Source: Macrolepiota albuminosa (lineage: Eukaryota > Basidiomycota > Agaricomycetes > Agaricales > Agaricaceae). From it: a stretch of DNA of 64,000 bases. The notes under the pieces were generated by a model. That model did not search any database and was not told the origin of the DNA. It was given only the letters and a program-made list of their open reading frames with translations. A program made the translations under genes and the position numbers. Positions 1 to 11,597 of this stretch are shown here, one piece after another (position 1 is the stretch's first letter; every line of letters begins with the position of its first letter). The stretch is from NCBI GenBank assembly GCA_027475525.1, contig JAMWFC010000055.1, forward strand, positions 2,133,042-2,197,041, read 5' to 3'.

Positions 1-2440
1 CATCAGAACGCCGCAAACCGTCAACACATTGTCAGCGGAGTGCCTCAGCAGGCATTGTCTGAAGTAGAGACTGTGACAACAACTCTGGCAGAGCCAGAGG
101 CACTACTTGCAGTGCAGGAGGTTAAGACACCTCAAAAGCAAGTCACTATCAAGGAAGAGGTGGACAAAGTCCACATTCTTGAGGAACAAACACAACCACG
201 ATACATAGTGCAATACATCCACCTAGTGGACAACTGGAATGAATGCATCAATTACCAAAGGATATGCAACCAGGACTTGTGCAATCATGGTAAGTCATTG
301 ATTGATGACCAGGGGGTAGTCTTTGAAGGGTGCAAGGGTGTAACGCCTGTCAATGACATGTGGCAACAATTTGCAGCTCGAACTGCTGAACTGGACAGAG
401 ATCTGGGTGGTAGTGATGATAGTAGTGATCACTATGAGAGGAGGGAGCCAAATCGTCGCAATAACAATGGTGGAGATTGTGATCGTAGAAATAACGATCG
501 AGACAATAATAGTTGTCATAATGGTGGCAGGCAGGCTGGTGGATTACCAGCAGAGCAAAAAGTGAGGCAACAGCCCACCCCACAGCTGGAAAGAACAGCC
601 AATGAACACCTGTTTTGCAGTCCCCAGGCCTTTTTGATGCTCGCACCTCATGAATTGCGTGAAACTACGCCTGGAATGAATGAGGCGGTCAGGATCCATA
701 TGGATCATATGCATGACCATTTCACTCATCTGGTGGATGACTCCCTTGGAGTCAGGTTTAAGTTCTCTGCTGGGGTAAGTCTGCACAAATCCAATGGTAA
801 GCACATATGTGCGTATGCCGGAGGGCATAGGTTCTTCCAGTTGGAAGACTGGGCCATGGACGTCTGCTACCACCTGGCAGCCTGCTGCTATGGTGGAGAT
901 GACATGGACCAGGAGAGGATATTTGTGCTACATGAATTTATGGAGGGAGAGGTGCAGAATTGGTTCCATCGCCATGTCCTCCACATTAATCGTGACAAAC
1001 CACATTGGACATTTAAAGAGGTCCTGATAGGACTGTATAATCGGTTCGTTAACGCTGCTACGATGCAGGAAGCTCGCGATGCCTTTAGAAAGGCAGTGTA
1101 TGACGCTAAGACTGGCATCCAGACATTTTACGATGACCTGGTGGGTCATGCACAGAATATGGTTGTCTATCCAGACAAATACACCATTTGCGAGACATTC
1201 CTAGATGGAATACCCGCAGACATGAGGAGAGTGTTAATATGTGATGACAATTTGTCTCCGGAGGTCAATACTGTGACCAAATTCTTGGCATATGCCATTT
1301 GTTATCAGCAGTCAACATGGCCTGTGAACTATTATGAGCAGTGTAGTTCATGCCAAGAAACCGTGAACCATCAGGCAGTGAAGGTGGGGACCTTCCTGGC
1401 CAAATGGACAGAGATGGAGAACAATTGCAATCTGCAATTTGTTGTCTGCAAGACAATCCCTGGAGGCCAACGGCCTTGATCAAAGCCTGCTGGACAATTT
1501 CCAGCAAAGGATAGTCGACCCTTTTTAGGTCAAAACCAAGTAGCAGCAAGAGGGGTAGTAGCACCTGCAGTGCGTATGGCAAGCAAACCCACTGGGGCTC
1601 CAGGAGTGGCCCAGAGAAGGCCTGTTGGAGACCCTTCAGCATGCTACAACTGTGGCAGGAGCAGGCATTTTGCTAAGGAATGTCCCACCCTGTCTAAGGC
1701 ACACATCCAAGCAGCCCATATGGCTGCAGCACCTAGCAATGTTGTCAGTGACGACAAGGACGATGAGATCATCAAAGAAGTGGAGGAAGAGCTGCAAGTA
1801 GAGGCTGATGGGTCAGAAGTAGATGACGCCAAGAGCATCCAGATTGATGGCAATGACTACATTGCAGTGGACGTGTACGACAGCGACTATTATGCTCATG
1901 AGGACGAGGAAGAACACCTGTTTGCACTGACTGAGTGCCGTGGAGATCAGCGCGTCCAAATGAGACGTGTAACCCTGCAGAAGGCAACGAATAAGTTGCA
2001 GCGGCCAGTGCTTGGTCACCTATGTTGATGTCAATGGACATCCAGCGTGGACGTTGTGGGACTCAGGGAGTACCACTACAGGCATTACGCCCCAGTTTGC
2101 TCACATCAACGCGATTTGTGTTCATAAACTGGAGAAGCCATTGATGCTCCAGCTAGGGACTGTAAGGAGTCGTGCCATAGTGCAGTTTGGTGCTGAAGTA
2201 CGAATAAAGACGTCAGGGATGTCGACCAAGGAGTATGTAGATATAGCAAATTTTGATCACTATGACATGATCATCAGTATGCCATTTATGCGTAAGAACA
2301 AGGTGTCGTTGGACTTTGTGAATGACATGGTCGTTGTAAATGGTACACCTGTAAAGGTGGAAAAAGTCGTGTTGAACAACACAGATGGTCGTCTGAAGCG
2401 CTATTGTGCAACTGAAAAGCAGCGTGATGAATGCAACTAA
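1..2440 (+). pseudogene. Gag-protease of gypsy copy A (5' partial, decayed)
   Basis: Matches ORF1 of copy C from about a quarter of the way in. The longest open stretch is 40-1479, ending in a TGA where copy C has CGA. The retrotransposon Gag region, a CCHC zinc knuckle (CYNCGRSRHFAKEC, near 1652) and the aspartic protease with its DSG catalytic triplet (near 2061) and a MIISMPFM segment are all recognisable. About 28 bp are missing near 2008 relative to copy C. ORF1 ends in TAA at 2438-2440, followed by CTAG, in frame with pol. In life the family protein would form the particle shell and process the polyproteins; this copy cannot be translated intact. Confidence 0.9.
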
Positions 2441-2444
2441 CTAG
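2438..2444 (+). promoter_or_regulatory. Gag-PR stop (TAA) followed by CTAG, copy A
   Basis: The gag-protease frame ends with TAA and then CTAG, and the pol frame continues open in the same frame. Copy B has TGA-CTAG at the homologous place, so the TAA is most simply a G-to-A change in an old copy. Confidence 0.6.
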
Positions 2445-4958
2445 ACGGTTGCAAGAGAGTGACTGTACAGGAGGTGGAGGACAAGCAGGTCCCACCAAAA
2501 GGCCTACTGGCAGATTTGCTGGCTATACTAATGTCTGAGGAAGAGTTTCAAGGAACCCTGAAGAAGGAGAAGCATCCAGATGTGATTGGGTGTACAAATG
2601 GACAGCCTAAACAGGCTGTACAGCATAAGAATGAGTGTGGTAAATGCGTGGTAGAGTTGCTGGAATGTCAGCTGACTAGCTCTTGAGTAAAGGTTGAGGA
2701 TCTCGTCAAGGACGAGGTATATAGTATGATGGAAACTGTGGGAAGCACAAGGTTACTAATGGATCAACCAGTGCCTTGGCCAGGAGTGCAATGGGCGTAT
2801 GACCCACGAATGCCACAGGAGTGGAATGAGTTGGTGGCATCAATGGTGACACAGACTATGGGAAGGGTGCAGGCAACCCAGATGGGAGAAGTATACCGTC
2901 ATGCATGAGAGGACAAGATTTCTGAAACATTAGATATCATATTTGATGGACTCTCACTGAAAGCAAGAAGTGTGCAGTCATCGTCAAGTACAACAAGAGT
3001 GGCGGAGAGACAACCAGTTGTAAGGTTGAATCTGAGAGATTTCACAGAAGAGCATGTACGTGCTTTACAGGAGTAATTTGAACCAAAGGTTCAGCCACGT
3101 ATAGCACACATAGTAAAAGGGAAAGGTAAGGCTGTGAGCCTTACAGAGGAGGATATTCCTCAATTGCACTAGCAATGGCAACATGAGTTTGCTGATATTG
3201 TCAACGGAACAAAGGAAGAGCTTCCTCCATGGCAGGAGGTTAACCATGAGATTAACCTTATTGACAATAATAAGCAGTACAAATATCATTTGCCTTGCTG
3301 TCTGCGAGCACTACAGGATCAACTTTGTGAAAAGACAAACAGATACATAAACGCAAAGTGGTGGGAACCATAACCAGCAGTGCAAGCTGCACCTTTACTT
3401 TGTATTCCCAAGAAGGATGGGACGTTAAGGACTGCGTTGGATGTGCAACAGCACAATGATAACACAGTCAAGAATGTAACACCTCTTCCAGATCAGGAAG
3501 TCATATGCAAAAATGTCGCAACAGCGAAGTATAGGTCAAAAATCGACCTAACAGATGTGTACAAACAGGTTTGCATACGCAAAGAGGATATACCAAAGAC
3601 GCTGTTTTCATTCTTGATGGGGACATTTGTGAGCAACATCATGCAGATTGGTGATTGCAATGCACCAGCGACATTCCAGAGGTTAATGACCTCAATCTTC
3701 CAAGATGTAATCGGGAAGTTTATGCATGTCTATTTAGACGATACATTCATCTTTTCTGACTTTATTGAGGAGCATGAGCAGCACCTACGAGTCATATTTG
3801 AACAACTACATAAGGCTAGCCTCTATCTCAAATGGAAGAAGTGCGAGTTGTATGCAACTAGTATAGATTGTCTTGGTCACGTCATTGACAAGAAGGATAT
3901 TCACCCAGACACAGATAAACTCGATTGAATTTGACAGTGGCGTACTCCACATACATATAATGATATCCAACAATTTGTTGGACTTGTAAACTATATTGGC
4001 AACTTTTTGCCAGACATCACGGCATACACAGGGCCACTTATGGCCATGACCCAGAATGGGTCCCCTTTTCACTGGAGACCGCTGCATCAGCAGTGCTTTG
4101 AGATGATTAAGCGCATTTGCATGAAGAAGCCAGTCATTCGGCCAATTGATCCACACATCGACAAGCCCATCTGACTCATATGCGACGCATCGAAGACTGG
4201 GGTTGGGGCCATGTTTGGCCAGGGTAAAACATGGCAGACTTGCCAACCAGCAGGATTTATGTCCTGTAAGTTCACTGCTGCCCAGCAGAATTATGCTGTA
4301 CACGAGTTAGAAACACTCACTATCCTGGAAGCCCTCCTAAAATGGGAAGATAAACTGATGGGATATAAGATCCATATCATTATGGATCACAAAGCACTCA
4401 AGTTTTTTAAGACTCAGGTGCACCTATCTCTGCAACAACGTTGCTGGATTGACTACATGTCATAGTACCAGTTTGACATCACCTATGTAAAAGATGAATT
4501 GAACAAAGTAGCAGATTGTTTGTCTCAATATTTTGAGAGCAATACTCGAGATGATGTCCATGACATGCATGACTATGTCCAGGCAGACAGACATATTGAC
4601 CCAGAGGGCAAAGACTTGCCTCTGCATAGGTTCCAGGAAATCAAGAAACATATAGTTGAGATACGTGCCATGCAAGTGCAAGAAACACGTCACAGTAAGT
4701 GACTGCACAAACAGCGAGAAGCTTGCAATATCAAGGCCCAGGTGCTAGTGGATCATGAGGTCTCTCAGCCAAGTGAAGAAACGAGGCAAGGGGTGCCTCC
4801 AAGGGGTACTGAGATGACGCTCCAGCAGGCGCTGGAGTCACAGAACCATAAGCCTGCACCGGCCAACTTAGGCAATGCGCAATTCCACACATATATCCAG
4901 CATGAATACAAGGATGATAATCTCTTTCTAGAGATTTTGAACAATATCCAAGCGCATC

Positions 4959-6006
4959 TGCTGATAGGCTTCTACTCGGACTGAGCACATCAAGGGACAT
5001 TATAGGTTGACCAACACTTGACACACTGGAGACTCTAGCAACCAGCTTGGGGTACAGAGCAGCCCTAGCGCTGGTGCTCTATGGCAAGACTTATCCATTC
5101 ATCTTAAACACCAGTATCAGCCCCTCAGCACACTCCACTCATTTATTTTGAAGACCAAGAAGGCTTAGAACTCATAGCGCTAGCACAATGGAGGGAAGTT
5201 GACTCTGACCAAACCCCGATCAATACCGAAAGGAGTTAGCAATTGGCGCTGTCAATCACCGAGGCACTTCAATCAGAAGTCTAAAGAAATCAATGATGAC
5301 GAGACAGGATACACGCAGACCCAACATTTAAATCTATCAAAAGATGGTACAATGTTTAGTGCCAGGATTAGTGCTCACGGTGTCTGTCAAGGATTCTCCA
5401 ACCATATCCTGGGATGGCATGGCCAATTAAATTACATCAAAAAGTGAGCAAATTTGTATCATTTCTAAGTAGTTTTAGAGTTGCCGTTGGTCGCTGTCAC
5501 CCATGTGCTGTAGGTCGCCGTTGACAGGTGGCCATTAGCTACAACCACAAGGAGAGGTGCTAATTGGTAGCGCCGTCAATGGACTTATTTTGGAAATACC
5601 GTAGTGCATAGTATAAAAACTAGCTACTTGCCATGTATATAGCAACGAATTGTAACCTCTTGAGCACCCAGTTACACTTAGCATTCAATTTGCACTAGCC
5701 TTGCCTAACTTCGTCACCAAGTTTGGCGCTAGCTTTGTCTATCTCGTCTTCGTCGTTTACAGTGCCACCTATAGGCACATTATGCTGCACTATTTGTTTT
5801 ACTCTCTATATCTTCACTTAAGCTATGGTGCTTACCATTTGCTAGGTAGCATCTGAGGCGCTAGCATCTAGCGCATCGCCCTATCACATCTACTTGAGCA
5901 CACCTGGACCCTGCCAGGACTCCTCACAAACCCGCACGCCAGGCACTGGAGACGGCGTCGTACTGCGTATACATCCAGCGCACCCAACCACAGTTGGCGT
6001 CATTAC
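4959..6006. mobile_element. Foreign 1.05-kb insertion in pol of copy A
   Basis: Copies B and C are continuous where A changes at about 4959 into unrelated sequence and returns at about 6007. The insert holds no convincing ORF, has a TATAAAA box at 5612 and a pyrimidine-rich stretch after it, which is compatible with a solo LTR. I could not settle the exact ends: the flanks (CTGC on the left, CCGC on the right) may be a damaged duplication, and the 3' end does not show the expected CA. Confidence 0.6.
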
Positions 6007-6308
6007 CGCGCTTCAAGGTGGAGCAGCAGCTTGTCTACCTTACCAGACCCACAGGGTCCAAAGTCATCTGCATTCCCCAGGAGAGGTTGTTGATCACGAT
6101 TATTCTGGACCAGGCCCATAGAATAGTGGGCCACTTCAGAACTCAGAAAATGCTGGACTATGTGTGACGCTGGTACTGGTAGCCACAAATGGCCAAAGAA
6201 ATGAGCCAATTCTGCTCGACAGGTGAGCTGTGGTCAACAGTCGAAAGTATTGACATTGAAGCCACCGGGAAAGCTTCACTCACTTCTTATACCGGTCAAA
6301 CCCTGGGA

Positions 6309-6315
6309 TTCAATC
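6309..6315. repeat. Left target-site duplication of KDZ element
   Basis: TTCAATC at the left junction matches TTTAATC at 40847-40853. The uninterrupted copies B and C read continuously through this point, so the duplication marks the KDZ insertion. One C-to-T difference fits the age of the site; an eighth base may belong to it. Confidence 0.75.
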
Positions 6316-6906
6316 CACATAGAGACATCACAACAGTATGTGTCATACATTGTATGGGAGCTCACTTTGTGCCATACCATATGTGTCCAGCGGAGTCCAC
6401 TACACTGCAGTGGAGCAGTGCCCACAGTGCTGTAGAATACAGAGCCACGGACATATCACAATGTGCTGTATGACACGGTCCAGTGGATCAATAAAAGGCA
6501 GGCACACACATGCGCATGCAGGCCCGGTGGATGCCAGCAGGCATCAGCGCATGAGTGAAAGCCTCCTCCATTGGCGGACATCATGGCATGAATCAACCCT
6601 CCTTGAGATTCCCCACTTCCCTCCCCTCTCCCTTCCTCCCCACAATAACTCAAGGCTGCACACCTCCCCTTCTCTACTTTTCCCACTCCCGATGCCAGCA
6701 TACATCCACAAAAGGGCCCCGCAGACCTATGCAGGCCTACGCAAGCCACCAGCAGACATCTACACAGACCTACATCAACCCACTCAAACCTACACAGGCC
6801 CTCCCAGGCCTGCACAGGGCACCAGCAAACATCTGCAGAGGCCTATGCAGGTCTACAGGGGCTGGTTGGACCAAAGAAAAAGAAACATTGTCTTGCCCAT
6901 CATATG

Positions 6907-6984
6907 CCTGTGGGGGGGAATCAAACCCCTGGCTTTGGGCAGGCCTCCAGCAACAGAGCGCACATTTAACCGTTGCATCACAGG
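6907..6984 (-). other. tRNA-like unit L0 in KDZ left arm
   Basis: Reverse-complement partner of 39632-39709. Reading on the minus strand, 78 nt run from CCTGTG to the matching CACAGG, with a T-arm-like GGGGTTTGATTCCCC and a pairing extra arm (GCCT/AGGC). The B box GGTTTGATTCC differs by one base from the pol III consensus. The D arm pairs poorly. Confidence 0.5.
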
Positions 6985-7824
6985 TCCGTTACCAACAATA
7001 GAGTCAAAGGTCGGATAACACAATGAACGGATGCCCACCTACGTCCCCACAGGTCCCTGTATGGATATTTTGAGATGGAAGGGGGGTGGCATACCTCCCA
7101 AAAGAGGTTTCATGGCTTGAAAGGGGCATTGGTATCATCTGCCATCAGCTGGCATCCATCGGAGTTTGTCAGCAGCCGTCGTGACCTGCTGGCATCTGTC
7201 AGACATCCATCGGCATCCGCTGGTATCTGTCAGCAATCTCCGGCATTGTCTGGCATTGCCCAGCATCAGGGCAGGAGAGAAGAAAAGGGGGTGTATGGGT
7301 GTCCACCGCATGGAGTGGCGTCTTGGAGAGCGTGGGAGGTGGCAGAGGAGGGATGGAGGTGGGGAAAAAGAGGGAAGGGGGAAGGGGAGGAATGTGAGTG
7401 TACCAGTGAACGTAGCAGACATCAGATGTCAGGTCAGGGATGAGGAGGGAAGCGGGGTGACATGTGAGGTAGTGTGGGGAGTGGAGAGGATATCATGGGG
7501 GAGAAAGAGGGGGAAGGGCAGAAGTGGGTGCATGAGTGTCTGCTGTCTGCTGGCAAGCCAGCGGACAGTAGCGGATGTCGGCATGTGACCCAGCTGACAT
7601 CAGCGGACGGTAGTTGATGTCCTCTTCCTGTGTAAAAATGACCAATATTTTAGTAGGGACGGTGCTAGGTTGAAAGAGGAGAAACAAGTCTGGTGGACCT
7701 GTGTTCATAGATCTGTTCATTAGCTTGCTCACATCATTAAGTTGATCCATTCAAAACTCTAGAAATTCCAGAAGAAGAATAGGTTAGAAGAGTTTGCATG
7801 TGTGTTAATTGCAGCGCACATGAC

Positions 7825-8705
7825 TGTCATGAGCCACACTTACGCTACCCTGACCCTCCAGTAAGTCTCACCTGGAACCCCTCCTTTGAAACCCAACCCC
7901 CCAGTGTGTCCCCAGGACACATCAGACCAAGACCGACTAGATCTGATGCCACCCTGACCAAGGCCAGCCTGGCCCAACCCGATGCTCAGCCCCTGGATAA
8001 GGCCCAAAGCCCCGCCAACGTGCCACGTGCCCTGAACGCCATCCCAAGCCTCGATCAATCAAGCTGGGGGCCGCCCCCCACTTGACGCCGCCCTCCCGGC
8101 GCCACTCCCAAACCCAGGCAATACACTGCAACCCATCTACACCCTCCGGGACCACACGACCGCAGAGGACTGATACCTGGACAATACACCGTACGGGATG
8201 CACCACATGGAGGGGGGGGTACGGACCTTGCCCAGGGGGCCTGGAACTCACCCGGCACCTGGTACTTAACCTGCAGCTTGTAGTACGTTACGGTAGTCTT
8301 GATATTGCTTTAAACTCGTCTCTATACTCTCTTGTCTACTTCATACTTATCTCAATCTATCTCTCTTATTCTCTCAAGTCTCTTGGCCCTCTAAAAGTCT
8401 CACTTCAATTCTAACTCAGTCTCCCGGTTCCAATCTCAGTCTTCCGGTCTTAGTCTCTGTCTCCAATCACCCCTCCCCTCCTCCACCTTAACAAGGCTCT
8501 GCCTACTCCCGCCCCATATTCTGGACTTAGCCCGGGATCCTGCTCTACCTCTCCCTACAAACTTCGGCGCTCCGTAGCCACCCCGCACCCCACCCAAAGC
8601 CCCAGAACTCACCCTCCGTTACTCGGAGACTCTCCATAGACTTCGAGTCCGCCTAGTAAGGACCCGCTTGCCCCCGGAGGCCCCCATCATCAGCGGAACC
8701 TGACA
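7825..8705. mobile_element. Solo LTR, 881 bp, in KDZ left arm
   Basis: Starts TGTCA and ends TGACA, flanked by ATGAC (7820-7824) and GTGAC (8706-8710), a 5-bp duplication with one transition. The KDZ right arm lacks this block. It is GC-rich at the start, with a pyrimidine-rich TCTC stretch near 8310-8480, and has no coding content. It is from a different family than gypsy A/B/C. Confidence 0.78.
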
Positions 8706-8914
8706 GTGACAAGTGACAAAGCACCAGGGCTGGCTATCTTTTTCACAGCACAAAGGTAGGCAGCCACAGTGCATCATCAGCTTATCACATGCGCTGGAAT
8801 CAACACATGTGCAGAATCATCCATCCTATCTGTCTGCAAAAATCTCTGGAGTTTTGAATGGATCAAATATATGACGCTAGCGGACGTCAGCAGCCTGCTG
8901 CTATTATATAATGT

Positions 8915-8993
8915 GCACTAGCAGGAGTCAAACCCACGTCTTGCGCACAACATGAAATATCAATGTATCAATATTCCATTGTACCACAGGCGC
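8915..8993 (-). other. tRNA-like unit L1
   Basis: Inverted counterpart of 37520-37598. On the minus strand it begins GCGCCTGTGGTACAATGG (A-box-like) and ends with GGGTTTGACTCC (B-box-like) and TAGTGC, the ends pairing in part as an acceptor stem. 79 nt. Confidence 0.5.
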
Positions 8994-9196
8994 TTACTAC
9001 AAGTCAGTATTGTACAGAATTAGAATGGATAGTGTTATCAATTTTTACTTGTAGTAAATTGACAAAGGGTGAAAGGGGTCCGCTGAAGTAGTATTCTGTA
9101 CATGGACAGATCCAAGAATTTACCGCAACTGGTTCATCTGAATTGAATTGACAATATTAGACTAATAATTATTTACATTATAGCAGTGCCCAGTGA

Positions 9197-9274
9197 GCAT
9201 CCATGGTGTAGTGGAATATTTTCAATTGGTATTCCTTGTATCTTGCAGTAGGTGGGTTTGACTCCCACTAGTGC
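9197..9274 (+). other. tRNA-like unit L2
   Basis: 78 nt with A box TGGTGTAGTGG, which fits the pol III consensus well, and T arm GTGGG-TTTGACT-CCCAC with five perfect pairs. The acceptor pairing is degenerate. It is repeated almost exactly 140 bp downstream. Confidence 0.55.
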
Positions 9275-9336
9275 ATTGACATCAAACTGTCAAGAATTTT
9301 TGACTAATTTATTTACATCATAGCACTGTCCAGTAA

Positions 9337-9414
9337 GCATCTGTGGTGTAGTGGAATATTCTCAATTGGTATTCCTTGTATCTTGCAGTAGGTGGGTTTG
9401 ACTCCCACTAGTGC
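9337..9414 (+). other. tRNA-like unit L3
   Basis: Second copy of the 9197-9274 unit, with a few substitutions and the same A box and T arm. The whole 140-bp block around it is a direct tandem duplication. Confidence 0.55.
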
Positions 9415-9748
9415 ATTGACATCAAACTGTCGAGAATTTTTGACTACACACAGAACATTAGACTGATATTTATTACCATGGTAGCCCATGGTGTATCATC
9501 ACTTGTCATGTGCGCTGCAATAAATACACATGCAAGTTCATCCATTCTATCTTTCTTCAGTAATTTTGAACGGATCAACTTCATGATGCTAGCATTTTAC
9601 TTGTAGTAAATTGATTGTGTAATCATTGAATAGTGTGTGGTTTTTTCCATCCATGAGAGCGGCATAATGGATCAAAACAACAGGACGGTTAATCTTAATG
9701 AAAAATAACCAACAGAAAAGCCATGAATTATAGTAACTAACGATTAAA

Positions 9749-11300
9749 TTACTCGTCCAATGTGTATTCCTCCTCTTTATTAGATCTGTGTAATGCATCT
9801 GAGCCCAAGAAATCCTCATCAAGCAGGTAGTCTGCAGTCAAAAATGCAAAGTCCTCCAGTATATATGGCCCCTGAGGTCTGATAAGTGTGATGTCTTCAT
9901 AGTTTGCTCTCAGGCATGACGATGAAGATGGTGAGGGTGACTCTGACACATCATCAGTATGATCAGCTTGATTTAAAGGGCCAATGGGCCTACATCAATC
10001 ATGTTTTGCTCTAGTGCAAAATTCTTGTTCTGTTGAAATAAATTAACTATGATTACCAGTGCCAAATTATAACTCACGTTGTTGATACAATTTGTTAATT
10101 CTTCTTTTATCCTCACGTCGAGTCATACATGTCTCATATTCCTCCCACTCCCGGACATTGTTACCAGTAGGTAAGGTTGGAGAAGGAGATTGTTGGAAGA
10201 GGAAAGACTGGAATTGAAGAGCCATTACATCAAAAAGCGGTGGAAGATTTTCTTCATCATTGGCTCGATTCATCTGTTCTGCCATCACAAGAAATAGCGG
10301 CAGAAGGTTTTCCTCATCCTTGCTCACCATACATCCACCCCTCCAGACTTCTGTTTGTCTGCTGTCACCGGCTGCCATGGTTTCTGCTCCTTCACCAACA
10401 ATGAATAGAGGTGGCAAAGAATTGTCATCCATCTGCTCTTCTACAGGAATGAACAAAGGGGGCAAATCATTGTCTTCTGTCTCCTCTGCCGCAGGAATGA
10501 ACAAAGGAGGCAAAGAATTGTCATTCATCTGCTCTTCTGCAGGAGGGATACCCTCTAAGTCAGGGTCACTAATGGATGGATTAGGGATATCCTCCTGGTC
10601 ATCGTCAGTTTCCCCCAGCTCCGTGAATGTCCAGCAGATATAAGCTGCTGGGGTGGAAGGAAGTTGGGATGCTGGTTGAACCACCACACAAGAGGGTTCC
10701 ATTGTAGGGCCATACACCAGTCCAGGTTTACTCTGACTGTAAAGGTGGTGGAATGGATGTTGTGGGTTCAAGAGTTCAATATGCGTCAAGGATGGCCATC
10801 AGAGAGAGTCGACATTGGGGAGAGTAGTAAGATGGGCCATGGAGAGGCAGTCTTGAGGGTCAGGCTGCTCACCATCAATACTGTTAGTATGGGAGTCAAT
10901 GCCTGTCAATTGGCCCAACCGAGCAGGATCCATGGACCTGGCAACGGAACTGACAACAGAAGCAGCAATGGACTTGCTGCCAGCAAACAGGCGGATCATA
11001 TCATTGGCCATTGGGACATGTTCCATCCTATCGAGCGACCACTACTTGTCTAGGGCTTGAAGCATCTGCTGGTGGCCCCTGGCAGATCCGCTACCTGCAA
11101 ATACATGGAGCAAATCGTCTGGTGGTGGGACAGACACCAATCCATCAGCAGATGGCAATGTCATGGGCGGCCGGCGGTTGCATGCCAAGAAGCTTTTAAC
11201 AGAGTGGAAGCCTTGCTGATGTACAAGAAGGCAATGCTCCAGCGTTTCATTGCTTAAGACCTGAACATCCTCTTGGCCAATGTGGTTCCACCAATTACAG
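9749..11300 (-). pseudogene. KDZ-element second gene, 3' part (split by gypsy B)
   Basis: Continues in the frame of the part at 34116-34526 across the gypsy B insertion. One minus-strand frame runs from 11300 to about 10078 with only two stops (TAG near 11040, TGA near 10798). A clean 48-nt intron (10077-10030, GTGAGT...ACAG) follows, then a last exon to 9749 with one internal TGA. The middle has imperfect repeats around the motif EEQMDDNSLPPLF (10280-10560) in an acidic context. I recognise no domain. The position next to the KDZ transposase on the same strand suggests an element-encoded accessory protein; that is inference. Confidence 0.65.
11296..11300. repeat. Left target-site duplication of gypsy B
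   Basis: TACAG before the 5' LTR pairs with CACAG at 34116-34120 after the 3' LTR. One C-to-T difference. Removing the element and one copy rejoins the reading frame of the KDZ second gene. Confidence 0.85.
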
Positions 11301-11486
11301 TGTAACAGAGTCATCCGTGTTATCATCTGTGTTACAAGCGTCAACGATGCTATAATCGTTTAATAGAGTATTACATAAGACAACATCTTGTTTTCACTCT
11401 AAGTACTAGTCAAATCCGATACTGTGGTCTGATTTAGTACTTGTGTGATACACAGAAGATAGTTCTAACCCGTAACTCTGGTTACA
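11301..11486 (+). repeat. 5' LTR of gypsy B
   Basis: 186 bp, TGTAAC...GGTTACA, near-identical to 33930-34115. The LTR is short for a gypsy element. Confidence 0.95.
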
Positions 11487-11597
11487 TTTTTTTAAATCTT
11501 CTGCTATTGGCTTTAAAATCTAGGCTTGTTACCGACTAGGCAACTATCATCAAAACCTTTTGACTCTCTGTTGGCATCACATTGAAAATGTGCTTCC

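Larger units (their letters stand above)
1..6315 (+). mobile_element. Ty3/gypsy chromovirus copy A, left part (oldest, decayed)
   Basis: Left portion of the outermost gypsy element. It aligns along its length with copy C (21431-32881) but starts inside gag, so the 5' LTR is outside the window. It stops at 6315, inside the integrase coding region, where a KDZ transposon is inserted, and resumes at 40854. CpG sites of copy C appear mostly as TpG or CpA here, and stops and small indels are frequent, so it is not coding-competent. Confidence 0.93.
2441..6315 (+). pseudogene. Pol of gypsy copy A, 5' part (RT, RNase H, integrase N-terminus)
   Basis: Continuation of A in the gag frame. The reverse transcriptase stretch 3380-3928 keeps the catalytic YLDD box (near 3731), followed by RNase H remnants around 4190-4465. 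There are many in-frame stops (for example the TGA at 2906-2908 and those in 3928-4180). It is interrupted by a foreign block at about 4959-6006, then continues with the integrase zinc-binding region (6007-6260) and ends at 6315. The remaining integrase core is at 40854 onward. Divergence from copies B and C is dominated by C-to-T and G-to-A changes at former CpG sites. Confidence 0.88.
6316..9480. repeat. Left inverted arm of KDZ transposon
   Basis: Reverse complement of the right arm at 36956-40846, block by block: the tip, the GC-rich TCC/CCC-rich stretch (6600-7600), the tRNA-like units, and the segment near 9060-9160 that matches 37380-37450 inverted. It contains an 881-bp solo LTR absent from the other arm. 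No protein-coding ORF is supported here; the open frames seen at 6338-7588 lie in low-complexity inverted-repeat sequence. Confidence 0.85.

Noticed and set aside
6338..7588. Protein genes in the left KDZ arm
   Set aside because: Open frames on both strands of a low-complexity inverted repeat; the mirrored arm does not keep the same frame.
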